A model generated the notes under the pieces. It did no database searches. It saw nothing but the letters and a program-made list of their open reading frames with translations, and had not been told where the DNA came from. From NCBI GenBank assembly GCA_041859945.1, contig JBFLGC010000021.1, forward strand, positions 1 to 43,532: 43,532 bases of DNA, read 5' to 3'. The stretch comes from Tetragenococcus sp041859945. GTDB taxonomy: Bacteria > Bacillota > Bacilli > Lactobacillales > Enterococcaceae. This document shows positions 7,698 to 16,260 of this stretch, one piece after another. The translations under genes and the position numbers were made by a program. Positions within the stretch are counted from its first letter, which is position 1; each line of letters begins with the position of its first letter.

Positions 7698-9932
7698 ATG
7701 ACAACGATTTTTACTGGTACTCATTATCGGGTAACTCTTTTGACTCAGAAATTGGTTCGTTTAGAATACTCAGAGAATGATTATTTTGAAGACGGTAAGA
7801 CGCAGACTGCTGTCAATCGTGATTTTCCTGAAACGGTTTTTGAAGTAATCGAAAATGATGATCGTCTAGAACTTATTACTGATTTTTTTCATCTTCATTA
7901 TAAAAAAGGGCTTTTTTCGCCGCAAAATCTATTCATCGATACTAAAAATAATTATTCAGCTTATGGAAATCGCTGGTATTATGGCGAAAGCTATGAGACT
8001 TTGAAAGGAACGGCAAGAACGCTTGATGAAGCAAATGGCGCCATTGAATTAGGGGATGGGATCATTAACAAAAATGGTTTTGCAGTTTTAGATGATTCAG
8101 AGAGCTTTTTGTTTGATGAAACAGGGACACCGATCGTACGACCTGACCAAGAAATCGATTTATATTTCTTTGCTCATGGGAGAGATTATTTTGGTGCTTT
8201 GAAAGATTTTTATCATTTAAGTGGGAATACACCATTATTACCGCGGTATGCATTAGGTAATTGGTGGAGTCGTTATTGGCCATATTCAGAAACAGAATAT
8301 CTCGACTTGATGGATCGTTTCGAAGAAGAAAAGGTACCGCTAGCTGTTAGTGTGATCGATATGGATTGGCATTTGACACAAGTTTCCGAACGATTTGGTA
8401 GTGGTTGGACAGGCTACTCTTGGAATCGAAAATTGTTTCCAAACCCCGAACGATTTTTACAAAAGTTGCATAATAAAGGCTTGAAAGTAACCTTAAATGT
8501 TCATCCGGCGGACGGAATACGTGCTTTTGAAGATAGTTATGCACAAGTTGCAAAACGCTTAAAATTAAATACTGAATTAGAGGAACCAGCTATTTTTGAT
8601 ATTGCTGACTCAAATTTTCGTACGGCCTATTTTGAAGATGTTCACCATATTTTAGAAGATGAGGGTGTTGATTTTTGGTGGATCGATTGGCAACAAGGCA
8701 TAAAAGGAAAACGAACGGATGTAGATCCTTTGTGGTTGTTGAATTATTACCATTATCAAGACATCAATCGCAAAGATGAAAATGGCATTATTTTATCGCG
8801 TTATGCAGGTCCTGGCAGTCATCGATACCCCATCGGTTTTTCAGGAGATACTTTTATAACCTGGGAATCATTAGCTTTTCAGCCCTATTTCACTAGTACC
8901 GCTTCAAATATTGGTTATTCGTGGTGGAGTCATGATATTGGTGGACACATGCATGGGTATCGCGATGAAGAATTGGCTTTACGGTGGATCCAATTTGGTG
9001 TATTCAGTCCGATAAATAGGCTCCATAGTTCAAGTAGTTTATTTACTGGTAAGGAACCATGGAATTTTAGTGAAGTGATTTGTTCTAGTATGAAAAAGTT
9101 TCTCCATCTTCGTCATGAATTATTACCCTATTTATTTACAATGAATGTACGGACAGCTGAAGAAAGTACGCCGTTAATATTGCCGATGTATTATTACTAT
9201 CCCATGGATGAAGCAAGTTATCACGTCCCGAATCAATATTTTTTTGGTTCGGAAATGTTTGTGGCACCAATCACTGAAAAAACAGATCCGATGTATAAAA
9301 CAGCCAAGGTGGAGGTCTGGTTTCCTGAAGGTACTTGGTATGATTTCTTTGGTAAAGGTATTTATAGAGGGAATACTAAATTATCCATATATCGAAAAGT
9401 GACAGAGATGCCATGCTTTGTTAAGGCAGGTGGCATTGTACCTTTAGACCATGAACCAGCTTTGACGGGGACAACTTTACCAGAAATCATCGATTGGCAT
9501 ATCTTTCCTGGGAAATCTAACAGCTTTTCATTAGTAGAAGATCAAAAAAATACTCGCGTGATCACAACGCTAAATATCGCTTGGGAAGAAGCTAAGATCC
9601 ATTTAGAAATCAGCGCAGGCAAAGGTGTTTTACCGATGACGCGCAAGCATCGCTTGATTTTCCATCATTTACAACAAGAAGATGTGATTTTAGACAATAA
9701 AGATCAAGATATTTCATTTGATAAAAATGCTGAGACAAAAGTTGATATCCAAAAACTAGAATTTGCATGTTTGCAGGTTGCTGAAATCGACTACGATCTA
9801 AAAAATGACTTATGGTACCAATTACAAGGTGATAAGGAATGGTCACAAAAGATGGTACTTTTGAACCAATTGGAGGAAGGGTTGCGTTTGCGGTTGTCTG
9901 AGATTTTGTATATAGAAGAATCATTGAAATAA
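7698..9932 (+). CDS. GH31 family alpha-glucosidase
   Basis: Cytoplasmic glycoside hydrolase of family 31, 744 aa, no signal peptide. An N-terminal beta-sandwich (about 1-165) precedes the TIM barrel, which opens with LPRYALGNWWSRYWPYSE. The catalytic nucleophile is predicted as Asp330 in FWWIDWQQG and the acid/base as Asp384 in GFSGDTFITWESL; the DIGGHMHG motif follows. C-terminal beta domains complete the fold. GH31 covers alpha-glucosidases, alpha-xylosidases and others; the WWxDWQQG form differs from the common DGxWxDMNE form, so the subfamily and linkage are uncertain. Its start codon directly follows the DUF624 stop. As last gene of the operon it would hydrolyse the imported oligosaccharide to monosaccharide. 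Confidence 0.9.
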   Translation: MTTIFTGTHYRVTLLTQKLVRLEYSENDYFEDGKTQTAVNRDFPETVFEVIENDDRLELITDFFHLHYKKGLFSPQNLFIDTKNNYSAYGNRWYYGESYETLKGTARTLDEANGAIELGDGIINKNGFAVLDDSESFLFDETGTPIVRPDQEIDLYFFAHGRDYFGALKDFYHLSGNTPLLPRYALGNWWSRYWPYSETEYLDLMDRFEEEKVPLAVSVIDMDWHLTQVSERFGSGWTGYSWNRKLFPNPERFLQKLHNKGLKVTLNVHPADGIRAFEDSYAQVAKRLKLNTELEEPAIFDIADSNFRTAYFEDVHHILEDEGVDFWWIDWQQGIKGKRTDVDPLWLLNYYHYQDINRKDENGIILSRYAGPGSHRYPIGFSGDTFITWESLAFQPYFTSTASNIGYSWWSHDIGGHMHGYRDEELALRWIQFGVFSPINRLHSSSSLFTGKEPWNFSEVICSSMKKFLHLRHELLPYLFTMNVRTAEESTPLILPMYYYYPMDEASYHVPNQYFFGSEMFVAPITEKTDPMYKTAKVEVWFPEGTWYDFFGKGIYRGNTKLSIYRKVTEMPCFVKAGGIVPLDHEPALTGTTLPEIIDWHIFPGKSNSFSLVEDQKNTRVITTLNIAWEEAKIHLEISAGKGVLPMTRKHRLIFHHLQQEDVILDNKDQDISFDKNAETKVDIQKLEFACLQVAEIDYDLKNDLWYQLQGDKEWSQKMVLLNQLEEGLRLRLSEILYIEESLK

Positions 9933-9939
9933 AAAAATG

Positions 9940-9965
9940 AATCGTCCTTTTAATAGGAAACGATT
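9940..9965 (+). terminator. Weak hairpin after GH31 gene
   Basis: AATCGTCCT pairs with AGGAAACGATT across a 6-nt loop with a two-base bulge, followed by AGTTTTG. It lies between the GH31 stop and the aldo/keto reductase; weak as a terminator. The remaining bases to the next start hold no gene. Confidence 0.35.
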
Positions 9966-10049
9966 AGTTTTGCTACTCATTTATGATTTTTTAAAATTGC
10001 GCTTTCTTTTTCTGGTCATTTCGTTTAGACTAAAGGTGAGGTGAAAAAT

Positions 10050-11036
10050 ATGTACACTGCAAATGAAAAACGTTATGAAACCATGCAATACAATCGTGTT
10101 GGCAATTCTGGCTTGAAGTTACCGGCCTTATCACTGGGCTTGTGGCATAACTTTGGCGATGTCGATTACCTAGAAACGCAAAAAGCGATTTTATTCAGTG
10201 CCTTTGACCATGGCATCACGCATTTTGATTTGGCCAATAATTATGGGCCACCAGCTGGAAGTGCAGAAAAGAATTTTGGCCGGATCTTACGTGAGGATCT
10301 GAAAAGCTATCGTGATGAATTGATCATTTCTTCTAAGGCGGGCTATTATATGTGGCCGGGGCCTTATGGTGAATGGGGCTCTAAAAAGAATATCGTGGCT
10401 AGTTGTGATCAAAGTCTGAAACGAATGGGTTTGGATTATGTCGATATTTTCTACCATCATCGCCCTGATCCAGATACCCCGATCGAGGAAACGGCGCAAG
10501 CGTTAGATCTATTGGTTCGTCAAGGGAAGGCTTTGTATATCGGAGTCTCTAATTATTCGGCCCAACAAACGCGTGAGATCGCCGAAGTTTTCCGCGAACT
10601 GAAGACGCCCTTCATCATTCATCAACCGCGTTATAACATGATGGATCGCTGGATCGAGGATGGGTTGACTGATGTGTTAGCTGAGGAACAATTGGGTGCG
10701 ATCACTTTTAGTCCTTTAGCTCAAGGGATCTTGACGGACCGCTATCTAAATGGCATCCCGAAAGATTCGCGGGCGGGTCGTTCCTCGAGTCCTTTTTTGT
10801 CAGCCGACAAAGTCGATGAAACCATTGAGAAAGTCAGAAAGTTAAATGAGATCGCCAAGAAACGAGGTCAAACTTTAGCTGAAATGTCTTTGGCTTGGAA
10901 CTTACGTCAGCCAACTGTCACAAGTGTCCTGATTGGTGCTTCACGAGTGAGTCAGTTAGAAGATAATTTGAAAGCTTTGGACCACTTGGAATTTTCAGAA
11001 GAAGAATTGCAACAAATCGATAAAATTTTATTGTAA
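10050..11036 (+). CDS. Aldo/keto reductase, YghZ/GPR-like
   Basis: NADPH-dependent reductase, 328 aa, closest in layout to the L-glyceraldehyde-3-phosphate reductase (YghZ, AKR14) group: it begins YNRVGNSGLKLPALSLGLW and has HFDLANNYGPPAGSAEKNFG. The catalytic tetrad is visible: Asp and Tyr in DLANNYG, Lys in ISSKAGYY, His in FYHHRPDPDTP. NADP-binding residues are expected in the C-terminal SVLIGASRVSQLEDN segment. ATG 10050 is preferred over GTG 10041 because AAAGGTGAGG (10032-10041) then has 8-bp spacing. It is followed by a strong terminator and may be transcribed alone. Its base composition is somewhat richer in GC than the operon before it. The link to alpha-glucan metabolism is positional only. 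Confidence 0.88.
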   Translation: MYTANEKRYETMQYNRVGNSGLKLPALSLGLWHNFGDVDYLETQKAILFSAFDHGITHFDLANNYGPPAGSAEKNFGRILREDLKSYRDELIISSKAGYYMWPGPYGEWGSKKNIVASCDQSLKRMGLDYVDIFYHHRPDPDTPIEETAQALDLLVRQGKALYIGVSNYSAQQTREIAEVFRELKTPFIIHQPRYNMMDRWIEDGLTDVLAEEQLGAITFSPLAQGILTDRYLNGIPKDSRAGRSSSPFLSADKVDETIEKVRKLNEIAKKRGQTLAEMSLAWNLRQPTVTSVLIGASRVSQLEDNLKALDHLEFSEEELQQIDKILL

Positions 11037-11042
11037 GAAAGT

Positions 11043-11078
11043 AGCTCGTAAAGTCGAAAAGCTTTGCGAGCTTTTTTT
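11043..11078 (+). terminator. Rho-independent terminator after aldo/keto reductase
   Basis: Stem AGCTCGTAAAG / CTTTGCGAGCT (11 bp with one G-U pair) around a loop of about 7 nt, followed by a run of T. Confidence 0.88.
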
Positions 11079-11079
11079 A

Positions 11080-11440
11080 CTATCTAAGTCGAGTATATAT
11101 TTAAGAAGTTGTTTAAAGCAGCTTAGCATATCTGTTTTATTAGCGCAAAAAACGCTTGAGGTATGGACTTATGGTGAGAAATCACCCAAGAAGGTCAAAG
11201 GTACCCATAATTGAAAACGGGTGCTCTTACTGGACCCTAAAGATAATTTGAAAGTTTTCAATTAGCAAATCATTAGTGACGATGTGAAGTGACTTAAGTA
11301 TTCAAAAGAAAGGACATTTGATGGCGTAAAGTTTTGAATTCAGGCTATCCTTTAGATGGAGTAGTGGCTAAAGATGGGACCTTTTTAAGAAGATGCACAC
11401 GTGAAAATTTTTTCGATAGAGAGGTACTTATCTTGTGAAT
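11080..11440 (+). pseudogene. Gene-free stretch with possible decayed coding remnant
   Basis: No open frame of useful length lies between the terminator and the AraC-type gene. From about 11161 one frame reads WTYGEKSPKKVKG, then after a stop KRVLLLDPKDNLKVF, then after further stops LKYSKERTFDGVKF. The mix of protein-like segments and stops in one frame suggests an eroded gene, but I cannot name a family. Confidence 0.25.
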
Positions 11441-11444
11441 TTTA

Positions 11445-11453
11445 TGCTAAAAT
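11445..11453 (+). promoter_or_regulatory. Extended -10 promoter for AraC-type regulator
   Basis: TGCTAAAAT is an extended -10 element (TGn plus TAAAAT) about 45 bp before the GTG start. The -35 region is poor, as tolerated by extended -10 promoters. Confidence 0.4.
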
Positions 11454-11498
11454 AATAAGAAGAAAAGAAACCGTTTTTTTGTATCAGGGGGAGAAGCA

Positions 11499-13742
11499 GT
11501 GTTTAAATTCAGAAATATCCTACATAGATCTAGTTTTTTCTATAGTATTTTTGTTCCGATCGTGACGATTGGGACGATCTTAATCCTTAGTTTTGGTTTA
11601 TATACCTATGAGAAGACTTATCAAAGCATTCAAGAAAATTTAATTTCAGACCGTAAAAGTTATGTGGATCAAGTTAAAAATAATTTAGATCAAAAAATCC
11701 AGACAGTCGAGTTTTCCTTCACGACCTACAGTAACACTAATAGTTTTAAACAAGTCGTAAACGAACCTTTAGATTATCGGAACTTTGTCGAGGTGCGTGA
11801 AGTCAGCTCTGAACTTGCTTATATGGGCGTTATAGGAATCAATAATGCCAGTTATCAGTTAGTCAGTTTATCACAGAATTGGCAAATCAGCGATGGTTCT
11901 TTGCGTCAACTTTCTCAAGAAACGGTCGATAACTTGTATCAAGAAGCTATCAGCACTGATCGTTATTTAAGTTGGACGCCGACGGAAACAGGGATCCGTA
12001 TGTTGGTTTTATTACCTACTTTTAATACCGAGCGATCAGCGATTGGTGTGGCTAATATCAATAAACGAGCGATCAATGAACTGATCGATCAAGAAAATGA
12101 CCGCTTTTTTACTATTTATGATGGCTCAGACCAGTTACTTTATAACAACACTTCTGATTCGCTTGAGGATGAATTGCATCAACAAGTTACCGGTCTCAAC
12201 GAGAAGGAGGGATATTTTAAAGATGATCAAGGCGATACCTACATTTATTCTCGTTCCGATTACAATCAGTGGCTGTATGTCTCCAAGCTCTCACGATCAA
12301 AAGTACGCGATTCAGTCACAAGTTTGGCTATTGGTCTGATTGTTATTATTTTTCTATTGTTGATCACTTTCATTTTAGTCACTTACTTTGTAGCAAGTAG
12401 TGCTTCTAAACCTATGCGCAAGATCCGCGATGTCTTATCTGTTCAAGGAAAAGCGACAGGCCGACAAGCAGAAATCGATCAAATATTGACTGGTATCGAT
12501 ACGATTATTGAAGAAAATACCGATCTATCCATGCAGTTGAACCAACAAAAACCGGAATTAGAGAACTTATTCCAATTGAATTTGTTTCGGGGACGGATCA
12601 CTAAAGAAGCCAGTCAAGAAAAATTGGAGCAGCTGGGATATCAAGTTGCCAAAAATGAACGTTTCGCTGTGATGCTGATCGAAATCGATGACCTAGGTGG
12701 ACGCGACCTCAAGACCCAGGATATTTTCTTGTTAGCTATTGAAAATTTGGTGTCCGAGATCGTTCCCAGTGAACGTCGCTTTGCTCCGATCATTTTAAAT
12801 CAATATACGCAAGCGACGATCTTGCGTTTGACGCCGGTCATGGGTCATAAACAAATTATTAAGTATTGCGAAGAGATCCGTGAGGCTGCTAAAAAATATC
12901 TGAAAATCAAAATCAGTTTTGGTATCTCTGATATCTATAAGGAACTATCGCAAAGTAAGTTAGCCGTTGATAATGGCAAAGAAGCGCTCCATTATCGCCT
13001 AAATTTGGGTGAGGAGTCCTTGGTTTTCTTTGATGAGATCCTTTCGCAAATCGATGAGCAGGCCATTATTAAATACCCAGTGGAGGCAGAACAAGTTTTA
13101 CTTGACGCCATGCGTAGTGATACACAAGAAGCTGTTCAAGAATCTTTTAATGCCGTTTTTGAGCAGATCATTCATGAAAATCGAAATCCCATCACTATTG
13201 AAAATGCAATTTTGCGACTGATCAATAGTATCATCCAATTAGGCCAATTATTGGGTGCTGATTATGAGATTTTACAAAATAGTCGTAATATCTATGGCGA
13301 AATTTTGAATAATGATAACTTACGCGATATCGAGCGTTTGCTTTTAAATGACTTGATCTTGCCGATCGTAGGCACGATCCAACATGCGACTGATCGCGAA
13401 ATGAAAAATCTCTCTGATAAAATGATCGTCTTAGTCCATAAACAATACGATGAAGATATTTCTTTAGAAAGTATTGCTGATCAACTCCATTACAATTCGA
13501 ATTATCTTAGTAGTGTTTTCAAAAAAGAGATGGATCAAAATTTTGTCGATTATTTGCAAAATTACCGCTTAACTAAAGCAAAAGAATGGTTAGTCGATTC
13601 ACAAATGACGGTCAAAGAGATCTCGGAACGCCTGCAATATAATAATCCCCAAAATTTCATTCGTTTTTTCAAAAAGAAAGAGAACATGACGCCGGGCGAA
13701 TATCGAAAACAACATAAAAATATGGAAGATTCAAGAAAATGA
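11499..13742 (+). CDS. Membrane-spanning AraC-family regulator, YesS-like
   Basis: One-component transcription regulator, 747 aa, similar in size and layout to B. subtilis YesS. A short cytoplasmic N terminus and a first membrane helix (about 15-35) lead to an extracellular sensor (about 36-275, dCache-like). A second helix (about 280-305) and a HAMP-like stretch follow. A middle cytoplasmic region (about 360-500) contains RFAVMLIEIDDL, reminiscent of a degenerate cyclase fold. The AraC DNA-binding domain is C-terminal (about 640-742), with two helix-turn-helix units, SLESIADQLHYNSNYLSSVF and MTVKEISERLQYNNPQNFIR, and the closing FFKKKENMTPGEYRKQ. GTG start with AGGGGGAG 6 bp upstream. Likely target: one of the two carbohydrate loci in this window; this is inference. 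Confidence 0.88.
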   Translation: MFKFRNILHRSSFFYSIFVPIVTIGTILILSFGLYTYEKTYQSIQENLISDRKSYVDQVKNNLDQKIQTVEFSFTTYSNTNSFKQVVNEPLDYRNFVEVREVSSELAYMGVIGINNASYQLVSLSQNWQISDGSLRQLSQETVDNLYQEAISTDRYLSWTPTETGIRMLVLLPTFNTERSAIGVANINKRAINELIDQENDRFFTIYDGSDQLLYNNTSDSLEDELHQQVTGLNEKEGYFKDDQGDTYIYSRSDYNQWLYVSKLSRSKVRDSVTSLAIGLIVIIFLLLITFILVTYFVASSASKPMRKIRDVLSVQGKATGRQAEIDQILTGIDTIIEENTDLSMQLNQQKPELENLFQLNLFRGRITKEASQEKLEQLGYQVAKNERFAVMLIEIDDLGGRDLKTQDIFLLAIENLVSEIVPSERRFAPIILNQYTQATILRLTPVMGHKQIIKYCEEIREAAKKYLKIKISFGISDIYKELSQSKLAVDNGKEALHYRLNLGEESLVFFDEILSQIDEQAIIKYPVEAEQVLLDAMRSDTQEAVQESFNAVFEQIIHENRNPITIENAILRLINSIIQLGQLLGADYEILQNSRNIYGEILNNDNLRDIERLLLNDLILPIVGTIQHATDREMKNLSDKMIVLVHKQYDEDISLESIADQLHYNSNYLSSVFKKEMDQNFVDYLQNYRLTKAKEWLVDSQMTVKEISERLQYNNPQNFIRFFKKKENMTPGEYRKQHKNMEDSRK

Positions 13743-13839
13743 TTAGAGAGAACTCTTGAACGAACTACAATTCACGGTCGAATCAGCGCTTACTTTTAGC
13801 AGCGATTTTGGTAAATCTGGTATGAAATTACATCTAAAA

Positions 13840-13845
13840 TATGAT
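13840..13845 (+). promoter_or_regulatory. Possible -10 hexamer for response regulator gene
   Basis: TATGAT 35 bp before the start codon, with no convincing -35 hexamer at the right distance. The 138 bp between the two genes holds no other feature that I can see. Confidence 0.25.
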
Positions 13846-13880
13846 AGTATGAAGGCAAATGGAATGATTAGGAGAAAAAA

Positions 13881-14591
13881 ATGCGTGATGAGAAAATTTT
13901 AGTTATTGACCACGACCCCCAGTGGCGCAAAAAAATTTGGCAGGCTTTGCAGACAACAGGGATCTTCGTCTATCAGAGCGATTCGATCGCACAAGCAGAA
14001 GATATTATGTCAAGGGTCGATTTTGACTTATTTTTATTAGACACTACACTTGAAAAAGATCAAGATGGTTATTATATGGCGCATGTGATCCGTCAAAAAG
14101 ATGCTTTGGTCCCGATTATTTTCTTGAGCGAAAAAAAGACAGCCGCCGCGATCACTGCAGGGCTGGAGGCAGGAGCTGACTTTTATTTAACGAAACCGTT
14201 CAATGATCAGATTTTACGTGCTCAAGTCTTGACTTCATTGAATCGGGCTCAAATCATTTTAAGATATCATCGCGAAGAAAAACAGGCCAAGTTGATCGTT
14301 GGTGATTTTTCTTTCGACCGTGAGCGTTATCAATTCTTTAAAAAAGACAAACTATTGGTTTTGTCTTCTAAAGAGTCGCAACTATTACAATTTTTTATGG
14401 AATACCCTGATCATGTCTTCACTAAAGAGCAGATTTATACTAGTGTTTGGCATGAGTCGAATTTCGATGCTAACACTGTCACGGTTTTTATCAATCATTT
14501 GCGTCAAAAAATCGAGGACGATCCCCAAAAAGCACGCTACCTTAAAACAATCTGGGGGATCGGTTATACTTTTCTACCCAAGAAAAGTTGA
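13881..14591 (+). CDS. OmpR/PhoB-family response regulator (orphan)
   Basis: Two-component response regulator, 236 aa. The N-terminal receiver (about 1-120) has the acidic pair Asp10/Asp12, phospho-acceptor Asp54 in LFLLDTTL, the switch Ser83 in IIFLSEKK, and Lys105 in LTKPF. A C-terminal winged helix (about 140-235) has the usual LSSKESQLLQFFMEYP, ANTVTVFINHLRQKIEDDP and IWGIGYTF motifs. No histidine kinase gene is next to it, so the partner is unknown. It runs convergently into citG with 2 bp between the stops and no terminator between them, so each transcript probably runs into the other gene as antisense. Confidence 0.92.
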   Translation: MRDEKILVIDHDPQWRKKIWQALQTTGIFVYQSDSIAQAEDIMSRVDFDLFLLDTTLEKDQDGYYMAHVIRQKDALVPIIFLSEKKTAAAITAGLEAGADFYLTKPFNDQILRAQVLTSLNRAQIILRYHREEKQAKLIVGDFSFDRERYQFFKKDKLLVLSSKESQLLQFFMEYPDHVFTKEQIYTSVWHESNFDANTVTVFINHLRQKIEDDPQKARYLKTIWGIGYTFLPKKS

Positions 14592-14593
14592 AT

Positions 14594-15460
14594 TTAAAAA
14601 ATAGTTTCCAAAAAAGCAAAATAAATGCCTAGGCTCAGTAAATCAGCAGCACCACCAGGACTGCAATTTTTTTGGATCAATTCTTGATTGTAGTGGACAA
14701 GTTGTTGCTTAAAAGCTGTATCTACCAGATTTTCTTGGTGGAGGATACGGCTTTTTTCTTTGAGCTCTTGCCAAGAAGATAGACCACCACGATGAATAAT
14801 GTTACTATCTTCAATTTCAGACATCAGTAAAACGAGAGCCCGCAAGAGAAAAATTTCAACAGGGCTGTCTTGGGTGGGATAGCTTCTTAAAAAAGGCAAC
14901 AAGTGTCGAGCAAGTGCAGGATAACCATGGGCGGCCTCCCCACGGACACCAGTAAGACCACTTTCAAAAAAGAGCTTCTCACCATGAGAAAGGGTTTCTT
15001 TTTTATTTAGTTGGCTGAAATCAATTGCCATAGAGCGCTGGGTCATTTCAGCCACTATTTGTAAAATCATCTGGCTATCTTTAGCACTAAGAGGCAGTTC
15101 ATGATCTTTTAGATAAAAGCCTGTTGCACCTAAAATAACAGCAAACGAAAAATTGGCTCCTTTATGGGTATTTATACCCTTCGTAGCTGTCCACATCGCC
15201 TTTTCTGCTGCTTGACCAATCACTCTTAATTTCTCAAATAAGTGATTTAAATCTGTTTGATGAAAAAAGCCGATCTCAGCATAACGGTAGAAAAAAGGAG
15301 AGAGGCTTGCAATGCTATCGATAAATGTGAAAAAGTCCATGTCGGTATGGGCGCCATTATCAAAACGATCGACAAGACCAGGTTTTGGTGAAAGAGCCAC
15401 CTCATAATACAGTGCTTTACTGGCTACTTGACTGATATAAGAAAGTTGTGGATTATTCAA
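14594..15460 (-). CDS. citG: CitG, triphosphoribosyl-dephospho-CoA synthase
   Basis: Makes the precursor of the citrate lyase prosthetic group from ATP and dephospho-CoA, 288 aa. Recognisable motifs are EVALSPKPGLVDRFDNGAHTDM near the N terminus, TKGINTHKGANFSFA (about 100-114), TGVRGEAAHGYPA (about 169-181) and the C-terminal SPGGAADLLSL. Its start overlaps the end of citO by 8 bp, so it is translationally coupled to the regulator. In the E. faecalis cluster as I recall it, citG ends the long oad-cit operon; here it closes the citHO operon instead. Confidence 0.93.
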   Translation of the reverse strand: MNNPQLSYISQVASKALYYEVALSPKPGLVDRFDNGAHTDMDFFTFIDSIASLSPFFYRYAEIGFFHQTDLNHLFEKLRVIGQAAEKAMWTATKGINTHKGANFSFAVILGATGFYLKDHELPLSAKDSQMILQIVAEMTQRSMAIDFSQLNKKETLSHGEKLFFESGLTGVRGEAAHGYPALARHLLPFLRSYPTQDSPVEIFLLRALVLLMSEIEDSNIIHRGGLSSWQELKEKSRILHQENLVDTAFKQQLVHYNQELIQKNCSPGGAADLLSLGIYFAFLETIF

Positions 15461-16148
15461 TTTGTCTTCTTTCCATTTCTTTTAGGATAAAGTGCAAGGA
15501 GTGATCTAAATGCTCTTGTGTGATCAAAGTGACTTGTTCGATATCGCCATTTTTCATCCCTCGAAAAATCAGCCAATGTTCTTCTAAAGCAAGACTCCTT
15601 CTGGCTGAAGCACGAATCGAGATATCACGAAAATATAGTAAATAAGCTTGTAAGTCGATGACAATTGCCTTCAGTCGCAGCATCCCACTTTTTTCATAAA
15701 TAAAGGAATTAAAATCTGAAAAATTTTGCAATAATTCATCGACCTGATCTGTCTCATTGTAATAGTTTCCTCTTTCAAGTAACTTCCGCAATTCTTCAAA
15801 ATCTGTGGAAGTCATTAGATCCATCGCTTTGATAGTAGCCAAGGTATCAAGAGCCTTGCGGATATCAAAGATTTCATAAGCGTCTTTGATACTGATCCCT
15901 TTGACGACGATCCCGACCCGAGGAACGTGAGTGACCAACTTTTCTTTCACCAATTCTTGGAGGGCAAAGCGGATCGGGGTCCGACTGATATTTAATTCCT
16001 CGGATAATTCTTTCTCGTTGATCCTTTTACCAGCAGGAATGTCACCTAAAATGATGGTCTTACGCAAAGCTTGATAAACAGAAATCTTTAAAGGTTCATT
16101 TTGGCTAAGATCAAGGTTTTGTTTAATAGCCGCTATCACAGCTTTCAT
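15453..16148 (-). CDS. citO: CitO, GntR/FCD-family activator of citrate genes
   Basis: GntR-type regulator, 231 aa, FadR/FCD subfamily. The N-terminal winged helix (about 15-85) includes LRKTIILGDIPAGKRINEKEL and LNISRTPIRFALQELVKEKL. The all-helical C-terminal ligand domain (about 95-220) would bind citrate. In E. faecalis, CitO with citrate activates both citHO and the oad-cit operon. The start at 16148 is chosen because AAAGGAG lies just upstream; a frame opening at 16199 would start inside the upstream hairpin and add 17 residues unlike the family. It sits between citH and citG on the same strand. Confidence 0.9.
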   Translation of the reverse strand: MKAVIAAIKQNLDLSQNEPLKISVYQALRKTIILGDIPAGKRINEKELSEELNISRTPIRFALQELVKEKLVTHVPRVGIVVKGISIKDAYEIFDIRKALDTLATIKAMDLMTSTDFEELRKLLERGNYYNETDQVDELLQNFSDFNSFIYEKSGMLRLKAIVIDLQAYLLYFRDISIRASARRSLALEEHWLIFRGMKNGDIEQVTLITQEHLDHSLHFILKEMERRQIE

Positions 16149-16192
16149 TTTGAGTTCTCCTTTTAAACAAACTATTTCTTTGTCTGTATTAT

Positions 16193-16240
16193 AACACATT
16201 AAAAGAAGTCAGGATGTTCCCTGACTTCTTTTAATGTGTT
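16193..16240 (-). terminator. 21-bp perfect hairpin between citH and citO
   Basis: Left arm 16193-16213 and right arm 16220-16240 are perfect reverse complements (core AAAAGAAGTCAGG) with a 6-nt loop. On the citH transcript no clean U-run follows the stem, and TATAAT occurs on the minus strand at 16193-16188, just after it. It could be a partial terminator or stability element, or the left arm could be part of a separate citO promoter. Confidence 0.65.
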
Positions 16241-16260
16241 TAGTATGAAAAATGCCTCTT

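Noticed and set aside
13743..13880. Terminator after the AraC-type regulator
   Set aside because: Only a 4-bp AGAG/CTCT pairing is visible, too weak to call.
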